From an uncultured Caulobacteraceae bacterium (GTDB lineage: Bacteria > Pseudomonadota > Alphaproteobacteria > Caulobacterales > Caulobacteraceae), in contig CAIXWN010000168.1 in the NCBI GenBank assembly GCA_903923135.1, forward strand, positions 25,951-89,950: 64,000 bases of DNA, written 5' to 3'. The notes under the pieces are model-generated. The model was not told where the DNA came from and searched no databases. It saw nothing but the letters and a program-made list of their open reading frames with translations. Shown piece after piece: positions 8,798 through 20,890 of this stretch. Made by a program: the position numbers and the translations under genes. Within the stretch, counting starts at the first letter, position 1; every line of letters starts with the position of its first letter.

Positions 8798-9466
8798 TCA
8801 GGCGCCGGCCGCCGCCCGTATCGCCGCGATGTTGCCGACGTAGGCGTCACGCCCGCCCCTGAACACGGCCGACCCGGCCACAAGGGTGTCGGCTCCCGCC
8901 GCGGTGAGCAGGCCCGCATTGGCGGCGGTGACCCCGCCGTCGACCTCGATGCGGACGGGCCGGTCGCCCGCCATGCGCCGGATGGCCCCCACGCGCTCCA
9001 CCGCTTCCGGAATGAAGGCCTGACCGCCGAACCCGGGGTTGACCGACATCACCAGCACCAAGTCCACCATGCCGATCACGCTCTCCAGGGTCGACAGCGG
9101 TGTGCCCGGGTTGAGGGTCACGCCAACCTGTTTGCCCAGGGCGCGGATGGTCTGCAGCGTGCGGTGTATATGAGGGCCGGACTCCACATGGGCCGTAATC
9201 ACATCGGCGCCCGCCTTGGCGAAGGCCTCCAGATAGGGGTCGACCGGCGCGATCATCAGATGGACATCCATGACCTTGTCTGTCCACGGACGAAGGCTCC
9301 TGAGCACGTCCGGACCAATGGTGATGTTCGGCACGAAATGACCATCCATGACATCGACATGGATCCAGTCGGCGCCGGCGGCGACCACGTCGCGCACCTC
9401 CTCACCGAGGCGGGCGAAGTCCGCCGCGAGGATGGAAGGGGAGATCATCAGGGGATTGGCGCTCAC
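8798..9466 (-). CDS. rpe: Ribulose-phosphate 3-epimerase
   Basis: A 222-residue TIM-barrel enzyme (also called cbbE) that interconverts xylulose-5-phosphate and ribulose-5-phosphate, feeding the regeneration phase of the Calvin cycle. Signatures include PSILAADFARLG, HVDVMDGHFVPNI with metal-binding His and Asp, SVNPGFGGQAFI and VDGGV near the C-terminus. The start is GTG 9466, because this gives the full PSILAAD N-terminus. It sits 15 bp downstream of cbbX and 14 bp upstream of cbbY. Confidence 0.92.
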   Translation of the reverse strand: MSANPLMISPSILAADFARLGEEVRDVVAAGADWIHVDVMDGHFVPNITIGPDVLRSLRPWTDKVMDVHLMIAPVDPYLEAFAKAGADVITAHVESGPHIHRTLQTIRALGKQVGVTLNPGTPLSTLESVIGMVDLVLVMSVNPGFGGQAFIPEAVERVGAIRRMAGDRPVRIEVDGGVTAANAGLLTAAGADTLVAGSAVFRGGRDAYVGNIAAIRAAAGA

Positions 9467-9481
9467 GCTGTGTCGATCCTT

Positions 9482-10423
9482 TCAGGCCACGGGCCCGGAG
9501 TTGAGTTCGACCGATCCCGTCAGGCCGCCGCTATAGACCCGGCTGGCTCGCACGTCAGCCTCGCGGATGGTCATCAGGTCGTCACGCGAGACAAGCGGGG
9601 CGGCCGAGAAGATCCGGTGCGCCAGTCGCAGCCGCATCCTGTCAAGGGCGTTGCGGATCGAACGGGCGTTGGCGAAGTGCGGTTGACCGCGGCGCAGGGG
9701 AATGTACTCGGCGAAGGCGGCGCGGGCGGCGTCGTCGAAGCGAAAATTCTGCTGTTCGAGCATCTTGTCGGCGATCACCATCAGTTCGGCGTCGCCATAG
9801 TCGGGGAAGTCGATGTGGTGGGTGATGCGGGAGCGGAAGCCGGGGTTGCTCTCGAAGAACCTGGCCATCCGGTCGGCGTAGCCGGCCAGGATCACCACCA
9901 GATCGTCGCGGTTGTTCTCCATCACCTGCAGCAGGATCTCGATCGATTCCTGCCCGTAGTCCCGCTCGTTCTCGGGCCGGTAGAGATAGTAGGCCTCGTC
10001 GATAAACAGCACCCCGCCCATGGCCTTCTTGATCACGTCCTTGGTCTTGGGCGCGGTATGGCCGATGTACTGGCCGACCAGGTCATCACGGGTGACCGAC
10101 ACCAGATGCCCCCGGCGGCTGTAGCCCAGCTTGTGCAGGATCTCGGCCATGCGCAGGGCGACGGTGGTCTTGCCCGTGCCTGGATTGCCGGTGAAGCTCA
10201 TGTGTAGGGTCGGGTGCTCCGTGGCGAGCCCGAGGCTGGCGCGGGCGCGCTCGACCACCAGCAGGGCGGCGATCTCGCGTATCCGCTGCTTCACCGGCGC
10301 CAGTCCGACCAGTTCCCGATCCAGGCGGTCGAGCACCTCGGCGACGCCGGTCTGTTCTATATCCGCCTTCAGATCGATCAGATCCGGCGTTGGCCCGGCG
10401 GCGACCGGGCCGGCCTCAGCCAT
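9482..10423 (-). CDS. cbbX: CbbX, red-type RuBisCO activase (AAA+)
   Basis: A 313-residue AAA+ protein of the CbbX/CfxQ family, which pulls on the C-terminus of red-type RuBisCO large subunits to release inhibitory sugar phosphates. The Walker [12 protein letters not shown] lies near residue 71 and Walker [13 protein letters not shown] near 134; GYADRM and the sensor region follow. Length matches the family. Its start overlaps the end of cbbS by 8 bp, so translation is probably coupled. Confidence 0.93.
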   Translation of the reverse strand: MAEAGPVAAGPTPDLIDLKADIEQTGVAEVLDRLDRELVGLAPVKQRIREIAALLVVERARASLGLATEHPTLHMSFTGNPGTGKTTVALRMAEILHKLGYSRRGHLVSVTRDDLVGQYIGHTAPKTKDVIKKAMGGVLFIDEAYYLYRPENERDYGQESIEILLQVMENNRDDLVVILAGYADRMARFFESNPGFRSRITHHIDFPDYGDAELMVIADKMLEQQNFRFDDAARAAFAEYIPLRRGQPHFANARSIRNALDRMRLRLAHRIFSAAPLVSRDDLMTIREADVRASRVYSGGLTGSVELNSGPVA

Positions 10424-10835
10424 AACGATCGCCTTCGGGCTTGTCCGTGGCGTAGGCGTGGGTGGTGTACTGGATATTGCGGCCGCCAGTCTCGGTGCGT
10501 TGCAGGCGGAACCCGGGCTCGATGGCCGGACGGTTGACGATGAAGCTCAGCCGCACCGTCTCCCAGCCATGGGTGGAGTCGAAGGCGTTGATGCGGATGT
10601 ACAGGCCGCCATGGATCTTGCGGCATTCATTGAGCTCCTGCACCACGCCGACCGCGTCCTGCAGGTCGAACATCGGCATCCCCCACATTTCCCAGTAGGT
10701 ATTCCGGGGATGGGGGTCGTCGGTGTATTCGATGCCGAGCGCCCAGCCCTGGTCGAGGGCGTACTGCACCTGGGCGGTGATCTGGGCGTCGGTGAGGTCC
10801 GGCAGAAACGAGAAAGCGCCTTGAGTGATTCGCAT
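10416..10835 (-). CDS. cbbS: RuBisCO small subunit, form IC
   Basis: A 139-residue small subunit that caps the L8S8 form I RuBisCO hexadecamer. It begins [16 protein letters not shown] and contains [11 protein letters not shown], both characteristic of red-type (IC/ID) small subunits. The C-terminal extension after about residue 110 is also typical of the red type and forms a beta-hairpin in the central channel. The gene lies 15 bp downstream of cbbL. Confidence 0.95.
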   Translation of the reverse strand: MRITQGAFSFLPDLTDAQITAQVQYALDQGWALGIEYTDDPHPRNTYWEMWGMPMFDLQDAVGVVQELNECRKIHGGLYIRINAFDSTHGWETVRLSFIVNRPAIEPGFRLQRTETGGRNIQYTTHAYATDKPEGDRYG

Positions 10836-10850
10836 GGGGGTCTCTCCTGA

Positions 10851-13446
<2,596 letters not shown>

Positions 13447-13468
13447 GGAGGTCTCCCGGGCTGAGGGT

Positions 13469-15475
13469 CTAGGGGGCGCGAACGCCGGCGGTCGTCTTCA
13501 CACGGACGGCCGCGGCGATCGCCTCGGGGGTGATGCCGAAGTGGCTGTAGAGGTCTGCGGCCGGCGCGGATTCGCCGAACCCGGTCATGCCGATGAAGGC
13601 GCCATCGGGCCCGATCCAGCGGTCCCAGCCGAAACGGAGAGCCGCCTCGACACCGATCCGCGGAGCCGCGCCAAGCACCGCCGCCCGGTATTCCGGGCTC
13701 TGGCGCTCGAACAGCTCCCAGGACGGCATGGAGACGACGGCCACGTTGAGACCTTCGCCAGCCAGGGTTTCGGCGGCCGCCACCGCCAGATGGACCTCCG
13801 AACCGGTCGACAGAATCGTCGCCTGGCGCGGGCCGTCGGCCTCGCGGAGCACATAGGCCCCCTTGGCCGAATGGTTCACGCCATCTGCCGCCATCCGGAG
13901 GGTCGGCAGATTCTGCCGCGACAGAGCGAGGGCCGAGGGTGCGTGGCGTTCGGCCAAGGCGACGGCGTAACACTCCGCGGTCTCCACCGCGTCGGCCGGC
14001 CGGTAGGTGATCAGGCCCGGCATGGCCCGCAGCGACGCCATGTGCTCGACCGGCTGGTGGGTGGGCCCGTCCTCGCCGACCCCTATGGAGTCGTGCGTGA
14101 ACACGTAGATCACGCGCTGTTTCATCAGGGCCGACAGGCGGATCGCGCCCCTGGCGTAGTCGGCGAACACCAGGAAGGTCCCGCCGTAGGGAACGAATCC
14201 GCCGTGCAGGGCGATGCCGTTCATCGCCGCGGCCATGCCGTGTTCGCGGATGCCGTAGCGCATGTAACGGCCGGAGAAGTCGCCGGCGGTCACCGAGGTC
14301 ATGCCCTTGGTGATGGTGTAGTTGGAGTGCGTCAGGTCGGCGGAGCCGCCGACGGTCAGATCGGTGGCCGCATTGATGACGCCGAGCGTGTTTTCCGAGG
14401 CCTTCCGGGTGGCGATGTTCGGCTTCGAGGCCACCAGTTCGGCGGCATAGGCCTTCAGGTCCGCCTGGACCGCGGCGGGCAGCTCCCCGGCGATGGCGGC
14501 GTCGAAACGCGCGCGATCAGCCGAGGCCGCATGACGCCCGGTCCAGGCGCGGCGGGCGCGGCTCCCGGCCCGGCCGGGTTTGCGCCAAGCGGCCGCGATC
14601 CCGGCGGGAATCTCGAACGGGGCGTAGGGCCAGTTCAGGGCGGCGCGGGCGCCGGCGGCTTCGTCAGCGCCCAGCGGCGAGCCGTGGACGCCTTCGGTGC
14701 CGGCCGTGGTGGGCGCGCCGAAGCCGATCGTCGTACGGCAGGCGATCAGCGACGGGCGTCGGTCGGCCTTGGCCTTGCGGAGAGCCCGGGCGATGGCGAC
14801 CGGGTCGTGGCCGTCTATGGCCTGGGTGTGCCAACCGCTGGCGGCGAAACGTTTCACCTGGTCGGTGGACGTCGAAAGCGACGTCGGGCCGTCGATGGTG
14901 ATCCTGTTGTCGTCCCACAGGACGATCAGGCGGCCCAGTCCCAGATTGCCGGCCAGATCGATCGCCTCATGGCTGACGCCCTCCATAAGGCAGCCGTCGC
15001 CGGCGATCGCATAGGTGTGGTGATCGACCAGGTCGGCGCCGAAGCGCGCCGCCATCATCCGTTCGGCGATAGCCATGCCCACGGCGGTGGCGATACCCTG
15101 CCCCAAGGGGCCGGTGGTCGTCTCGACGCCCTGGGTGTGGCCGTATTCCGGGTGGCCCGGCGTCTTGGAGCCAAGCTGGCGAAAATTGCGGATCTGGTCG
15201 ATCGTCACGTCCGGATAGCCGGTCAGATGCAGCAGGGCGTAGAGCAGCATCGACCCGTGGCCGGCCGACAGCACGAACCGGTCGCGATCAGGCCAGGCGG
15301 GATCGCGCGGATCGAACTTGAGGAATCGGGTGAACAGCACCGTGGCGACGTCCGCCATGCCCATCGGCATGCCGGGGTGCCCGCTCTTGGCCTTCTCGAC
15401 GGCGTCGACGGCCAGAAAACGGATGGCGTTGGCCATCTGGGCGGGGGTGACTTTGGCGGCGGTCGGGTTTGGCAT
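13469..15475 (-). CDS. cbbT: Transketolase
   Basis: A 668-residue thiamine-diphosphate enzyme that moves two-carbon units between sugar phosphates in Calvin-cycle regeneration. Motifs include [14 protein letters not shown] near the N-terminus, the TPP motif [13 protein letters not shown] ending in [10 protein letters not shown], and [15 protein letters not shown] with catalytic His. Full length. A long open frame on the other strand here is only a GC-rich shadow. It lies 14 bp downstream of cbbP. Confidence 0.95.
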   Translation of the reverse strand: MPNPTAAKVTPAQMANAIRFLAVDAVEKAKSGHPGMPMGMADVATVLFTRFLKFDPRDPAWPDRDRFVLSAGHGSMLLYALLHLTGYPDVTIDQIRNFRQLGSKTPGHPEYGHTQGVETTTGPLGQGIATAVGMAIAERMMAARFGADLVDHHTYAIAGDGCLMEGVSHEAIDLAGNLGLGRLIVLWDDNRITIDGPTSLSTSTDQVKRFAASGWHTQAIDGHDPVAIARALRKAKADRRPSLIACRTTIGFGAPTTAGTEGVHGSPLGADEAAGARAALNWPYAPFEIPAGIAAAWRKPGRAGSRARRAWTGRHAASADRARFDAAIAGELPAAVQADLKAYAAELVASKPNIATRKASENTLGVINAATDLTVGGSADLTHSNYTITKGMTSVTAGDFSGRYMRYGIREHGMAAAMNGIALHGGFVPYGGTFLVFADYARGAIRLSALMKQRVIYVFTHDSIGVGEDGPTHQPVEHMASLRAMPGLITYRPADAVETAECYAVALAERHAPSALALSRQNLPTLRMAADGVNHSAKGAYVLREADGPRQATILSTGSEVHLAVAAAETLAGEGLNVAVVSMPSWELFERQSPEYRAAVLGAAPRIGVEAALRFGWDRWIGPDGAFIGMTGFGESAPAADLYSHFGITPEAIAAAVRVKTTAGVRAP

Positions 15476-15489
15476 CTGATTCTCCTCGA

Positions 15490-16368
15490 TCAGCGAAGAC
15501 TGCGTCGGCGACGCTCTATCAGCTTGAGGATCATGGGGGTGAGGATCAGTTGCATGGCCAGGTCGAGCTTGCCGCCAGGGATGCAGATCGAATTGGCGCG
15601 GCTCATGAAACTGCCGTCGATCATCGACAGCAGATAGGGAAAGTCGAAGCCCTGGGGCTTCCGGAACCGGATGACCACGATCGACTCATCAGGCGTGGGA
15701 ATCCATCGCGCGACGAAGGGGTTGGAGGTGTCGACGGTCGGCACCCGCTGGAAGTTCACGTCGGTCTCGCTGAACTGCGGGCAGATGAAGTTGATGTAGT
15801 CGGGCATCCGACGCAGGATCGTGTCGGTCACCGCCTTGTCGGTGTAGCCACGGGCAGACTTGTCCCGGTGAAGCTTCTGGATCCATTCCAGATTGATGAC
15901 CGGCACGACGCCGATCTTCAGGTCGACATGCTGGGCGAGGTTCACGTCCTCGGTGACGATTGCGCCGTGGAGGCCTTCATAGAACAGCAGGTCCGAGCCG
16001 TCCTCGAAGGGCGCCCAGTCGGTGAAGTTTCCGGGCTCTACGCCGTATTTCTCAGCTTCCTGACGGTCGTGGATGTAGTGCCGGGTGCGCCCGCCGCCGG
16101 TCTCTCCGTAGGTCTTGAACACGGCTTCCAGTTCTGGAAGCAGGTTCGCGTAGTCACCGAAGTGGCTGTAGTGGGTGTTCCCCTCGGCCGCGGCGGCGCC
16201 CATGTTCGCCGCCATCTCCACGCGGTTGTATCGGTGGAAGGCGTCGCCCTCGATGTAGACGGCCTTGATCTCCTCGCGCTGGAAGATCTGCTCGAACGTG
16301 CGCTTCACCGAGGTCGTGCCCGCGCCTGAGGACCCGGTGATGGCGATGATCGGATGTTTGTGGGACAT
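15490..16368 (-). CDS. cbbP: Phosphoribulokinase
   Basis: A 292-residue bacterial (octameric-type) phosphoribulokinase that makes ribulose-1,5-bisphosphate from ribulose-5-phosphate and ATP, and is diagnostic for the Calvin cycle. The P-loop [10 protein letters not shown] near residue 12 has the proteobacterial form. [12 protein letters not shown] follows, then the [14 protein letters not shown] lid region and [10 protein letters not shown] with the catalytic base region. The start is MSHKHP at 16368; upstream in-frame residues run into cbbF and are not conserved. It lies 19 bp after the cbbF stop. Confidence 0.95.
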   Translation of the reverse strand: MSHKHPIIAITGSSGAGTTSVKRTFEQIFQREEIKAVYIEGDAFHRYNRVEMAANMGAAAAEGNTHYSHFGDYANLLPELEAVFKTYGETGGGRTRHYIHDRQEAEKYGVEPGNFTDWAPFEDGSDLLFYEGLHGAIVTEDVNLAQHVDLKIGVVPVINLEWIQKLHRDKSARGYTDKAVTDTILRRMPDYINFICPQFSETDVNFQRVPTVDTSNPFVARWIPTPDESIVVIRFRKPQGFDFPYLLSMIDGSFMSRANSICIPGGKLDLAMQLILTPMILKLIERRRRSLR

Positions 16369-16387
16369 GGCGGCGAGACTTTCCCGA

Positions 16388-17455
16388 TTAGTTGCGGAGC
16401 AGGCCGCGGCGCCCGAACAGGGGCGCGTCACGGCTGGGGGGCGCGAGGTCCAGGTAGTACTGCCGGACCCTCTCGACCTTGTTGGCCGAGCCCATGACGA
16501 AGGGCACGCGTTGGTGAGGTGAGTGCGGTTTGCGGTCCAAAATGTTGTCGATGCCGTCTGTGGCCGCGCCCCCGGCCTGCTCGGCCAGGAAGGCGATCGG
16601 GTTGGCCTCGTACATCAGCCTGAGCCGGCCCTGCTCATATCCGGGACGTCGATCACCAGGGTACAGAAAGATGCCGCCCCTCATGAAGATCCGGTAGGAG
16701 TCGGCGACCAGGGAGGCGACCCAACGCATGTTGAAGTTGCGCCCCGACGGTCCTTCCTCGCCCTTGACGCAGTCGTCGATGTAGCTCTGCACCGGCTCGT
16801 GCCAGTGCCGGTAGTTCGAGGCGTTGATAGCGTACTCCGGCACATTGGTCGGAATGGAGAGGTTCGATTCCACCAGCAGGAACTCCCCGGTGGCCTCGCT
16901 CAGCACCAGCAGGTGCGCGCCCTTGCCGAAACTGATCACCAGAGAGGTTTGCGGGCCGTAGATGAAGAAGCCGGCGGCGAGTTGGGCGCGGCCGGTCTGC
17001 CGGAAAGCCAACGCAGGTTCGTCGATGGCCTCCGGGACCATCGGGAAGATCGAGAAGATGGTGCCGATGGGGGCGTTGACGTCAATGTTGGACGAGCCGT
17101 CCAGGGGATCGATAGCCACGGCCACCAGTCCTTCCGGGTCCATGACGCTGGCGGCGTCGACTTCTTCGGAGAGATAGGCCGCTATGCCCGCCCTGCGCAG
17201 GGCGCTGGAAAACAGGTCCTCTGCGACCAGGTCGAGCTTCTTCTGACCGTCCCCGTCAACGTTGGCGCTGCCGGCGTGGGCCCCCAGGCGACCATGCAGT
17301 GGAGGTGTGGCGATGAGTGTCGATAGCGCGACCGCCGCTTCGGCCATCTGCGTCAGGGCCCCGGCGACCGCCTCGGCCGCAACCCCGCCGCCGCCTGCGC
17401 GGAGGTCTGAATCCAGCAGTGTTTCGAGTGTCCCGCGGTGTTGCATCGTTTCCAT
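16388..17455 (-). CDS. cbbF: Fructose-1,6-bisphosphatase, class I
   Basis: A 355-residue class I enzyme, first gene of the cbb operon. It hydrolyses fructose-1,6-bisphosphate (and probably sedoheptulose-1,7-bisphosphate) in Calvin-cycle regeneration. The metal/substrate motif DPLDGSSNIDVN lies near residue 118; RWVASLVAD, KLxLMYEANPIAFL-like and ATDGIDNILD regions follow. The start is read at ATG 17455; a second ATG three codons on is possible. cbbR is divergent, with 129 bp between them holding putative CbbR operators. Confidence 0.94.
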   Translation of the reverse strand: METMQHRGTLETLLDSDLRAGGGGVAAEAVAGALTQMAEAAVALSTLIATPPLHGRLGAHAGSANVDGDGQKKLDLVAEDLFSSALRRAGIAAYLSEEVDAASVMDPEGLVAVAIDPLDGSSNIDVNAPIGTIFSIFPMVPEAIDEPALAFRQTGRAQLAAGFFIYGPQTSLVISFGKGAHLLVLSEATGEFLLVESNLSIPTNVPEYAINASNYRHWHEPVQSYIDDCVKGEEGPSGRNFNMRWVASLVADSYRIFMRGGIFLYPGDRRPGYEQGRLRLMYEANPIAFLAEQAGGAATDGIDNILDRKPHSPHQRVPFVMGSANKVERVRQYYLDLAPPSRDAPLFGRRGLLRN

Positions 17456-17532
17456 CCAAACGCGCGCCGTGCCGGCGTCGCGGCGTCACCCTTAAAAGGG
17501 AAACCCTCCCGTACGAAACCGCTTTAGGCGTT

Positions 17533-17564
17533 TGCCGATAAATGAAAATTGGAAATTATCGGCA
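17533..17564. promoter_or_regulatory. Inverted repeat in cbbF-cbbR gap, putative CbbR operator
   Basis: Arms TGCCGATAA (17533-17541) and TTATCGGCA (17556-17564) are perfectly complementary with a 14-nt AT-rich spacer. The position between the divergent cbbF and cbbR genes is where LysR-type CbbR proteins bind to activate cbb operons in other bacteria. The assignment to CbbR is inference from position and symmetry. Confidence 0.65.
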
Positions 17565-17570
17565 CTTGAA

Positions 17571-17585
17571 TTAGATAAAATCTAA
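17571..17585. promoter_or_regulatory. TTAGAT-N3-ATCTAA palindrome at the cbbR start, putative second CbbR site
   Basis: A perfect 6-bp inverted repeat around AAA, ending on the first base of the cbbR start codon. It contains the LysR-type T-N11-A core (17572 to 17584). It could be an autoregulatory site for cbbR, 27-28 bp from the larger operator (centre to centre about 29 bp). Confidence 0.5.
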
Positions 17586-18553
17586 TGCGAGGACTCACGC
17601 TCAAACAGCTCGAGGCGGTAAGGGCAATCGTCAGGCATGGCACGCTCACCGCGGCCGCCGGCGCCATTGGCATCACGCCGTCCGCCATGACCACGCGGCT
17701 GAAGGAGCTGGAGGCCGTTTGCGGTTTCGAGCTTTTTGACCGGGCTTCGGCGGGCCTGCAAATGAACCGGGCCGGCGAGACGATCCTGGCCCTTGCCAAT
17801 CAGGTTCACGCCGCCATTGAGGTCGCCGACGGCTCCCTGTCCACGCTCCGGGGCGTGACCTCCGGCTCGCTGGTCATCGGAATCACCTCGACCGCCAAGT
17901 ATTTCGCGCCGCGCCTGATCGCCGAGTTCGCGCGGCGATACCCCGGCGTCGACATCTCCCTGTCGGTCGGGAACCGCCTGGAAACCATCGACGCGCTCAA
18001 GCGCCTGAAGATTGACGTGGCGATCATGGGCCGCCCGCCGGCTTGGCTTGATCTGGTGTCCGAGCCCTTCGGCGACCACCCGATGATCATGATCGGGCCT
18101 CCTGACCACCCTCTCGCCGGACAGGTCGACATCGACCGGTCCGCGATCGCCGAGGAGCGCTTCCTGATGCGCGAGGAGGGGTCCGGCACCCGGGTCGTGT
18201 TCGAGGAGTTCTTCCACGGGCCAGTCAGGCGGGACTCGAATTTCAACATCGAGATCGGGAGCAACGAGACCATCAAGCAGGGCGTCATGGCCGGGCTCGG
18301 CCTGGCGCTGATCTCGGCCCACACCGTCGCCTTTGAGGTGGAAACCGGCCGGCTGGCGGTGCTCCATGTCAAAGGGCTGCCGATCCGTCGCACCTGGTAT
18401 GTCGCCTATCCCGCCGACAAGGCGGTTCTGCCAGCCATGAAGGCCTTCCGCGAGTTCACCCTCACAGAGGGGGCGGGGCATCTTCCGAAGCTGAGCGGGC
18501 TCGCGCCGGCTGAGTCGCCGAAGCTCCTCGGATCGGGCGTGGACGTGACCTAA
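17585..18553 (+). CDS. cbbR: CbbR, LysR-family regulator of the Calvin operon
   Basis: A 322-residue LysR-type regulator. An N-terminal winged HTH (residues 3-62, with LTLKQLEAVRAIVRHG and ITPSAMTTRLKELE) is followed by a substrate-binding domain that begins GSLVIGITSTAKYFAPRLI. That AKYFAPRLIAEF stretch and the NRLETIDALKRLKIDVAIMGRPP segment are typical of CbbR. In relatives it senses metabolites such as RuBP and switches on cbb genes. It is divergent from cbbF, and the start ATG overlaps a palindromic site. The C-terminus has about 25 extra residues (from GAGHLPKLSG) of unclear role. Confidence 0.9.
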   Translation: MRGLTLKQLEAVRAIVRHGTLTAAAGAIGITPSAMTTRLKELEAVCGFELFDRASAGLQMNRAGETILALANQVHAAIEVADGSLSTLRGVTSGSLVIGITSTAKYFAPRLIAEFARRYPGVDISLSVGNRLETIDALKRLKIDVAIMGRPPAWLDLVSEPFGDHPMIMIGPPDHPLAGQVDIDRSAIAEERFLMREEGSGTRVVFEEFFHGPVRRDSNFNIEIGSNETIKQGVMAGLGLALISAHTVAFEVETGRLAVLHVKGLPIRRTWYVAYPADKAVLPAMKAFREFTLTEGAGHLPKLSGLAPAESPKLLGSGVDVT

Positions 18554-18746
18554 CGGCGTCAGAAATGCGACTCCCGAGCTGCGTCACCTTGACGCGGATA
18601 CGTCTTTGACGTCCCGAAACAGTGTTCGCCGCCCTCTGTCTTCCCCTCGGCGGCGCCTCTCGCGCGTGGATATTGTCTGATCTGCGTCGCCGCGAGAATC
18701 CGGAGTCTCGCGGGGGCAGAACGTTCAGCATACCGCCCCAATTCGC

Positions 18747-18764
18747 TGTAATTCTGCCTTGACA
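18747..18764. promoter_or_regulatory. PpsR/CrtJ operator 1 at pucB (TGT-N12-ACA)
   Basis: TGT at 18747-18749 and ACA at 18762-18764 are exactly 12 bases apart, the established PpsR/CrtJ recognition pattern. The right arm is part of the -35 hexamer TTGACA, so binding would block RNA polymerase. A second site follows 26 bp downstream. Confidence 0.75.
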
Positions 18765-18786
18765 CTTTGGACCGTCAGGCTAGGGT
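18759..18786 (+). promoter_or_regulatory. pucB promoter, TTGACA-N16-TAGGGT
   Basis: A consensus -35 TTGACA (18759-18764) and a -10-like TAGGGT (18781-18786) are separated by 16 bp. Both boxes are overlapped by PpsR-type operators, as at the bchX promoter, which supports the assignment. The predicted leader to the pucB start is about 145 bases. Confidence 0.6.
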
Positions 18787-18790
18787 GACA
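18773..18790. promoter_or_regulatory. PpsR/CrtJ operator 2 at pucB (CGT-N12-ACA)
   Basis: CGT at 18773 and ACA at 18788-18790 flank 12 bases containing the -10 element. Its centre is 26 bp from operator 1. The CGT arm is the variant also seen at bchX, bchG and bchF in this window. Confidence 0.6.
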
Positions 18791-18938
18791 GTGCCTTGGG
18801 AAGGCGCGGTTCGCCGCAACTGAACAGGACGCGACTTGGTGACTGTGGCCCGGGGAAGCCCGTTAGGCAGGCAGTCTTAACTTAATGACGTGCGGACCGG
18901 CAGGTGCCCGGCCCGGCGTCCTGAGAGGAGACGGTACT

Positions 18939-19094
18939 GTGGCGAATGATGCTGATAGAGTTTGGCCGACCGGGCTGACCCGGGCCGAGTCCGAAGAACT
19001 ACACACGCACATCATTGATGGCGCGCGCGTGTTCTTCTGTATCGCGCTGGCCGCCCACGCCCTGGCGTTCGTCTTGACGCCCTGGCTCAAGTAG
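18939..19094 (+). CDS. pucB: LH2 antenna beta subunit
   Basis: A 51-residue peripheral antenna beta polypeptide of the intracytoplasmic membrane. It has the beta motif [12 protein letters not shown], a single membrane helix, and AAHALAF whose His ligates the B850 bacteriochlorophyll, ending TPWLK. The upstream His (ELHTH) is typical of beta chains. The start is GTG 18939, with AGGAG eight bases upstream; earlier in-frame codons lack antenna similarity. pucA follows after 12 bp. Confidence 0.9.
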   Translation: MANDADRVWPTGLTRAESEELHTHIIDGARVFFCIALAAHALAFVLTPWLK

Positions 19095-19106
19095 AGGGAA
19101 CCCGCT

Positions 19107-19349
19107 ATGAACCAGAAAGAAATTTGGTTGGTTGTGAAGCCGACCGTTGGCCTGCCCCTTTTCCTGGGCAGCGTGGCCGCGACGGCCCTGCTGGTGCACT
19201 ACGCGGTGCTGACCCACACGACCTGGTTTTCGGCCTATTGGGAAGGTGGCGCCAAGGCGAAAACTGACGCGGTCGCGGCGGCTCCGGCTCCGGCTCCGGC
19301 TGCGGTGGCGGCCCCGGTGGCGGCTGCCCCGGCTGCTGCGACGAAGTAA
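19107..19349 (+). CDS. pucA: LH2 antenna alpha subunit with Ala/Pro-rich tail
   Basis: An 80-residue LH2 alpha polypeptide. The N-terminus [17 protein letters not shown], the LLVH motif with the B850 His at position 31, and HTTWFSAYW align without gaps to known LH2 alpha chains. Tyr44-Trp45 are the aromatic residues associated with B800-850 rather than B800-820 absorption. After residue 48 there is a 30-residue tail of almost only Ala, Pro and Val, longer than in classical LH2. It makes no membrane helix. Confidence 0.92.
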   Translation: MNQKEIWLVVKPTVGLPLFLGSVAATALLVHYAVLTHTTWFSAYWEGGAKAKTDAVAAAPAPAPAAVAAPVAAAPAAATK

Positions 19350-19378
19350 AGACAGGGCTCAATTGATGGCCTGTCCAG

Positions 19379-19404
19379 GGGCCGGGATCCCGCGATCCCG
19401 GCCC
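19379..19404 (+). terminator. Stem-loop after pucA (terminator/attenuator)
   Basis: Perfect 11-bp stem (19379-19389 with 19394-19404), 4-nt loop, followed by TTGTTCTTT. It lies between pucA and pucC. Such structures in puc operons protect antenna mRNA and limit read-through into pucC, which fits here. Confidence 0.75.
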
Positions 19405-19504
19405 TTGTTCTTTGCCTGGGGCCCGGGGAGTGCGGACGTTGCCCACTGTCGGGTTCGCGCGGAAAATATTCCGGTGAATCAACGATGTTGAGTATGTTGG
19501 TCCG

Positions 19505-20890
19505 ATGAACCCGCTCAGCACGGTGCTGATCAGGAGGCTGGCGAGTCTGGGCCCCCGCTTCCTGCCCTTTGCGGACGCCGCGACGCCCGACCTGCCGCTG
19601 TCGCGGCTTCTCCGGCTGTCTTTGTTCCAGGTCTCGGTCGGAATGGCGCTGGTGCTGCTTGTGGGCACCCTCAACCGCGTCATGATCGTCGAGCTCGGCG
19701 TGCCGGCGTCCCTTGTGGCGGTGATGATCTCTTTACCGCTGCTCTTCGCGCCCTTCCGCGCGATCATCGGATTCCGGTCCGATGTGCATAAGTCGGCTCT
19801 GGGCTGGCGGCGGGTGCCCTTCATCTGGAACGGTACCCTCGCGCAGTTCGGCGGTCTGGCGATCATGCCGTTCGCCATCCTGGTGCTCGCCGGATCGGGT
19901 CACGCGGCCCATGCGCCCAAATGGATCGGTTATCTCGGCGCCGGGCTGGCCTTCCTGCTCACCGGCGCCGGTCTACACACCATCCAGACGGTCGGACTGG
20001 CGCTGGCGACGGATCTCGCGCCGGCCGAATCGCGACCGAAAGTCGTCGGACTCATGTACGTCATGCTGGCGCTGGGTATGATCACCACGGCGCTGCTGTT
20101 CGGCGCGCTGCTGGCCAATTTTACCAATGGTCGTCTGATCCAGGTCATCCAGGGTGCGGCGCTCGCCACCATGATCCTGAACGTCGTGGCGGTCTGGAAG
20201 CAGGAGACCCGCCACGCCCGGCGCGATCCGGCCGATGTGCGGCCGCCCGAGTTCCGCGATTCGTGGGCGAGCTTTATCCACGGCGGTTATGCGGTTCGCC
20301 GGCTGATCGCCGTCGGCGTCGGCACCATGGGCTTCAGCATGGAGGATGTCCTGCTCGAACCCTACGGAGGCCAGGTTCTTCATCTGACGGTCGGCGCAAC
20401 GACCAAGCTCACCGCCACCCTGGCGATCGGCGCCGTGCTCGGCTTTGGCCTGGCGTCGCGGATACTCAGCCGCGGCGCCGACCCGTTCCGGATGGCCAGC
20501 TCGGGCGCTCTTGTCGGCATTCCCGCACTCATGGCGGTGATCCTGGCGGCTCCGCTCGGCAGCCCGTTTCTGTTCGGCGTGGGCACGCTTCTCATCGGCT
20601 TTGGCGGCGGCCTCTTCAGCCACGGCACCCTTACCGCCACCATGAACATGGCGCCGCGGGATCAGACCGGACTGGCCCTGGGCGCCTGGGGCGCCGTGCA
20701 GGCGACCGCTGCAGGAGCGGCGATCGCTCTGGGTGGCATCATCCGCGACCTCGTCGCTGGCGCGTTCAGTCACAATGTGCTCGGTCCGGCCGCGGGGTAC
20801 GACTTCGTCTACGGCCTCGAGATGGTGCTCCTTTTCGTCACCCTGGCGGCGATGTTCCCGTTGCTGCGCCGGGTTGCTTCGGCGGCCTGA
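19505..20890 (+). CDS. pucC: PucC, LH2 assembly protein (BCH/PucC family MFS)
   Basis: A 461-residue, 12-helix membrane protein of the PucC/LhaA branch of the major facilitator superfamily, needed for antenna assembly or pigment delivery. The N-terminus RFLPFADAATPDLPLSR, GTLNRVMIVELG, GWRRVPFIW and QFGGLAIMPFA are family hallmarks. These blocks are nearly the same as in LhaA at 57032, so the two genes look like paralogues. It lies 155 bp after pucA, beyond a stem-loop. Confidence 0.9.
   Translation: MNPLSTVLIRRLASLGPRFLPFADAATPDLPLSRLLRLSLFQVSVGMALVLLVGTLNRVMIVELGVPASLVAVMISLPLLFAPFRAIIGFRSDVHKSALGWRRVPFIWNGTLAQFGGLAIMPFAILVLAGSGHAAHAPKWIGYLGAGLAFLLTGAGLHTIQTVGLALATDLAPAESRPKVVGLMYVMLALGMITTALLFGALLANFTNGRLIQVIQGAALATMILNVVAVWKQETRHARRDPADVRPPEFRDSWASFIHGGYAVRRLIAVGVGTMGFSMEDVLLEPYGGQVLHLTVGATTKLTATLAIGAVLGFGLASRILSRGADPFRMASSGALVGIPALMAVILAAPLGSPFLFGVGTLLIGFGGGLFSHGTLTATMNMAPRDQTGLALGAWGAVQATAAGAAIALGGIIRDLVAGAFSHNVLGPAAGYDFVYGLEMVLLFVTLAAMFPLLRRVASAA

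Larger units (their letters stand above)
18554..18938 (+). other. cbbR-pucB intergenic region (385 bp)
   Basis: No convincing gene in this stretch. Its distal half holds the pucB promoter and two PpsR-type operators (listed separately) and a 5' leader of about 145 bases before the pucB start. The first 190 bases after cbbR show no recognisable element; small open frames on the minus strand have no conserved features. Confidence 0.6.
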
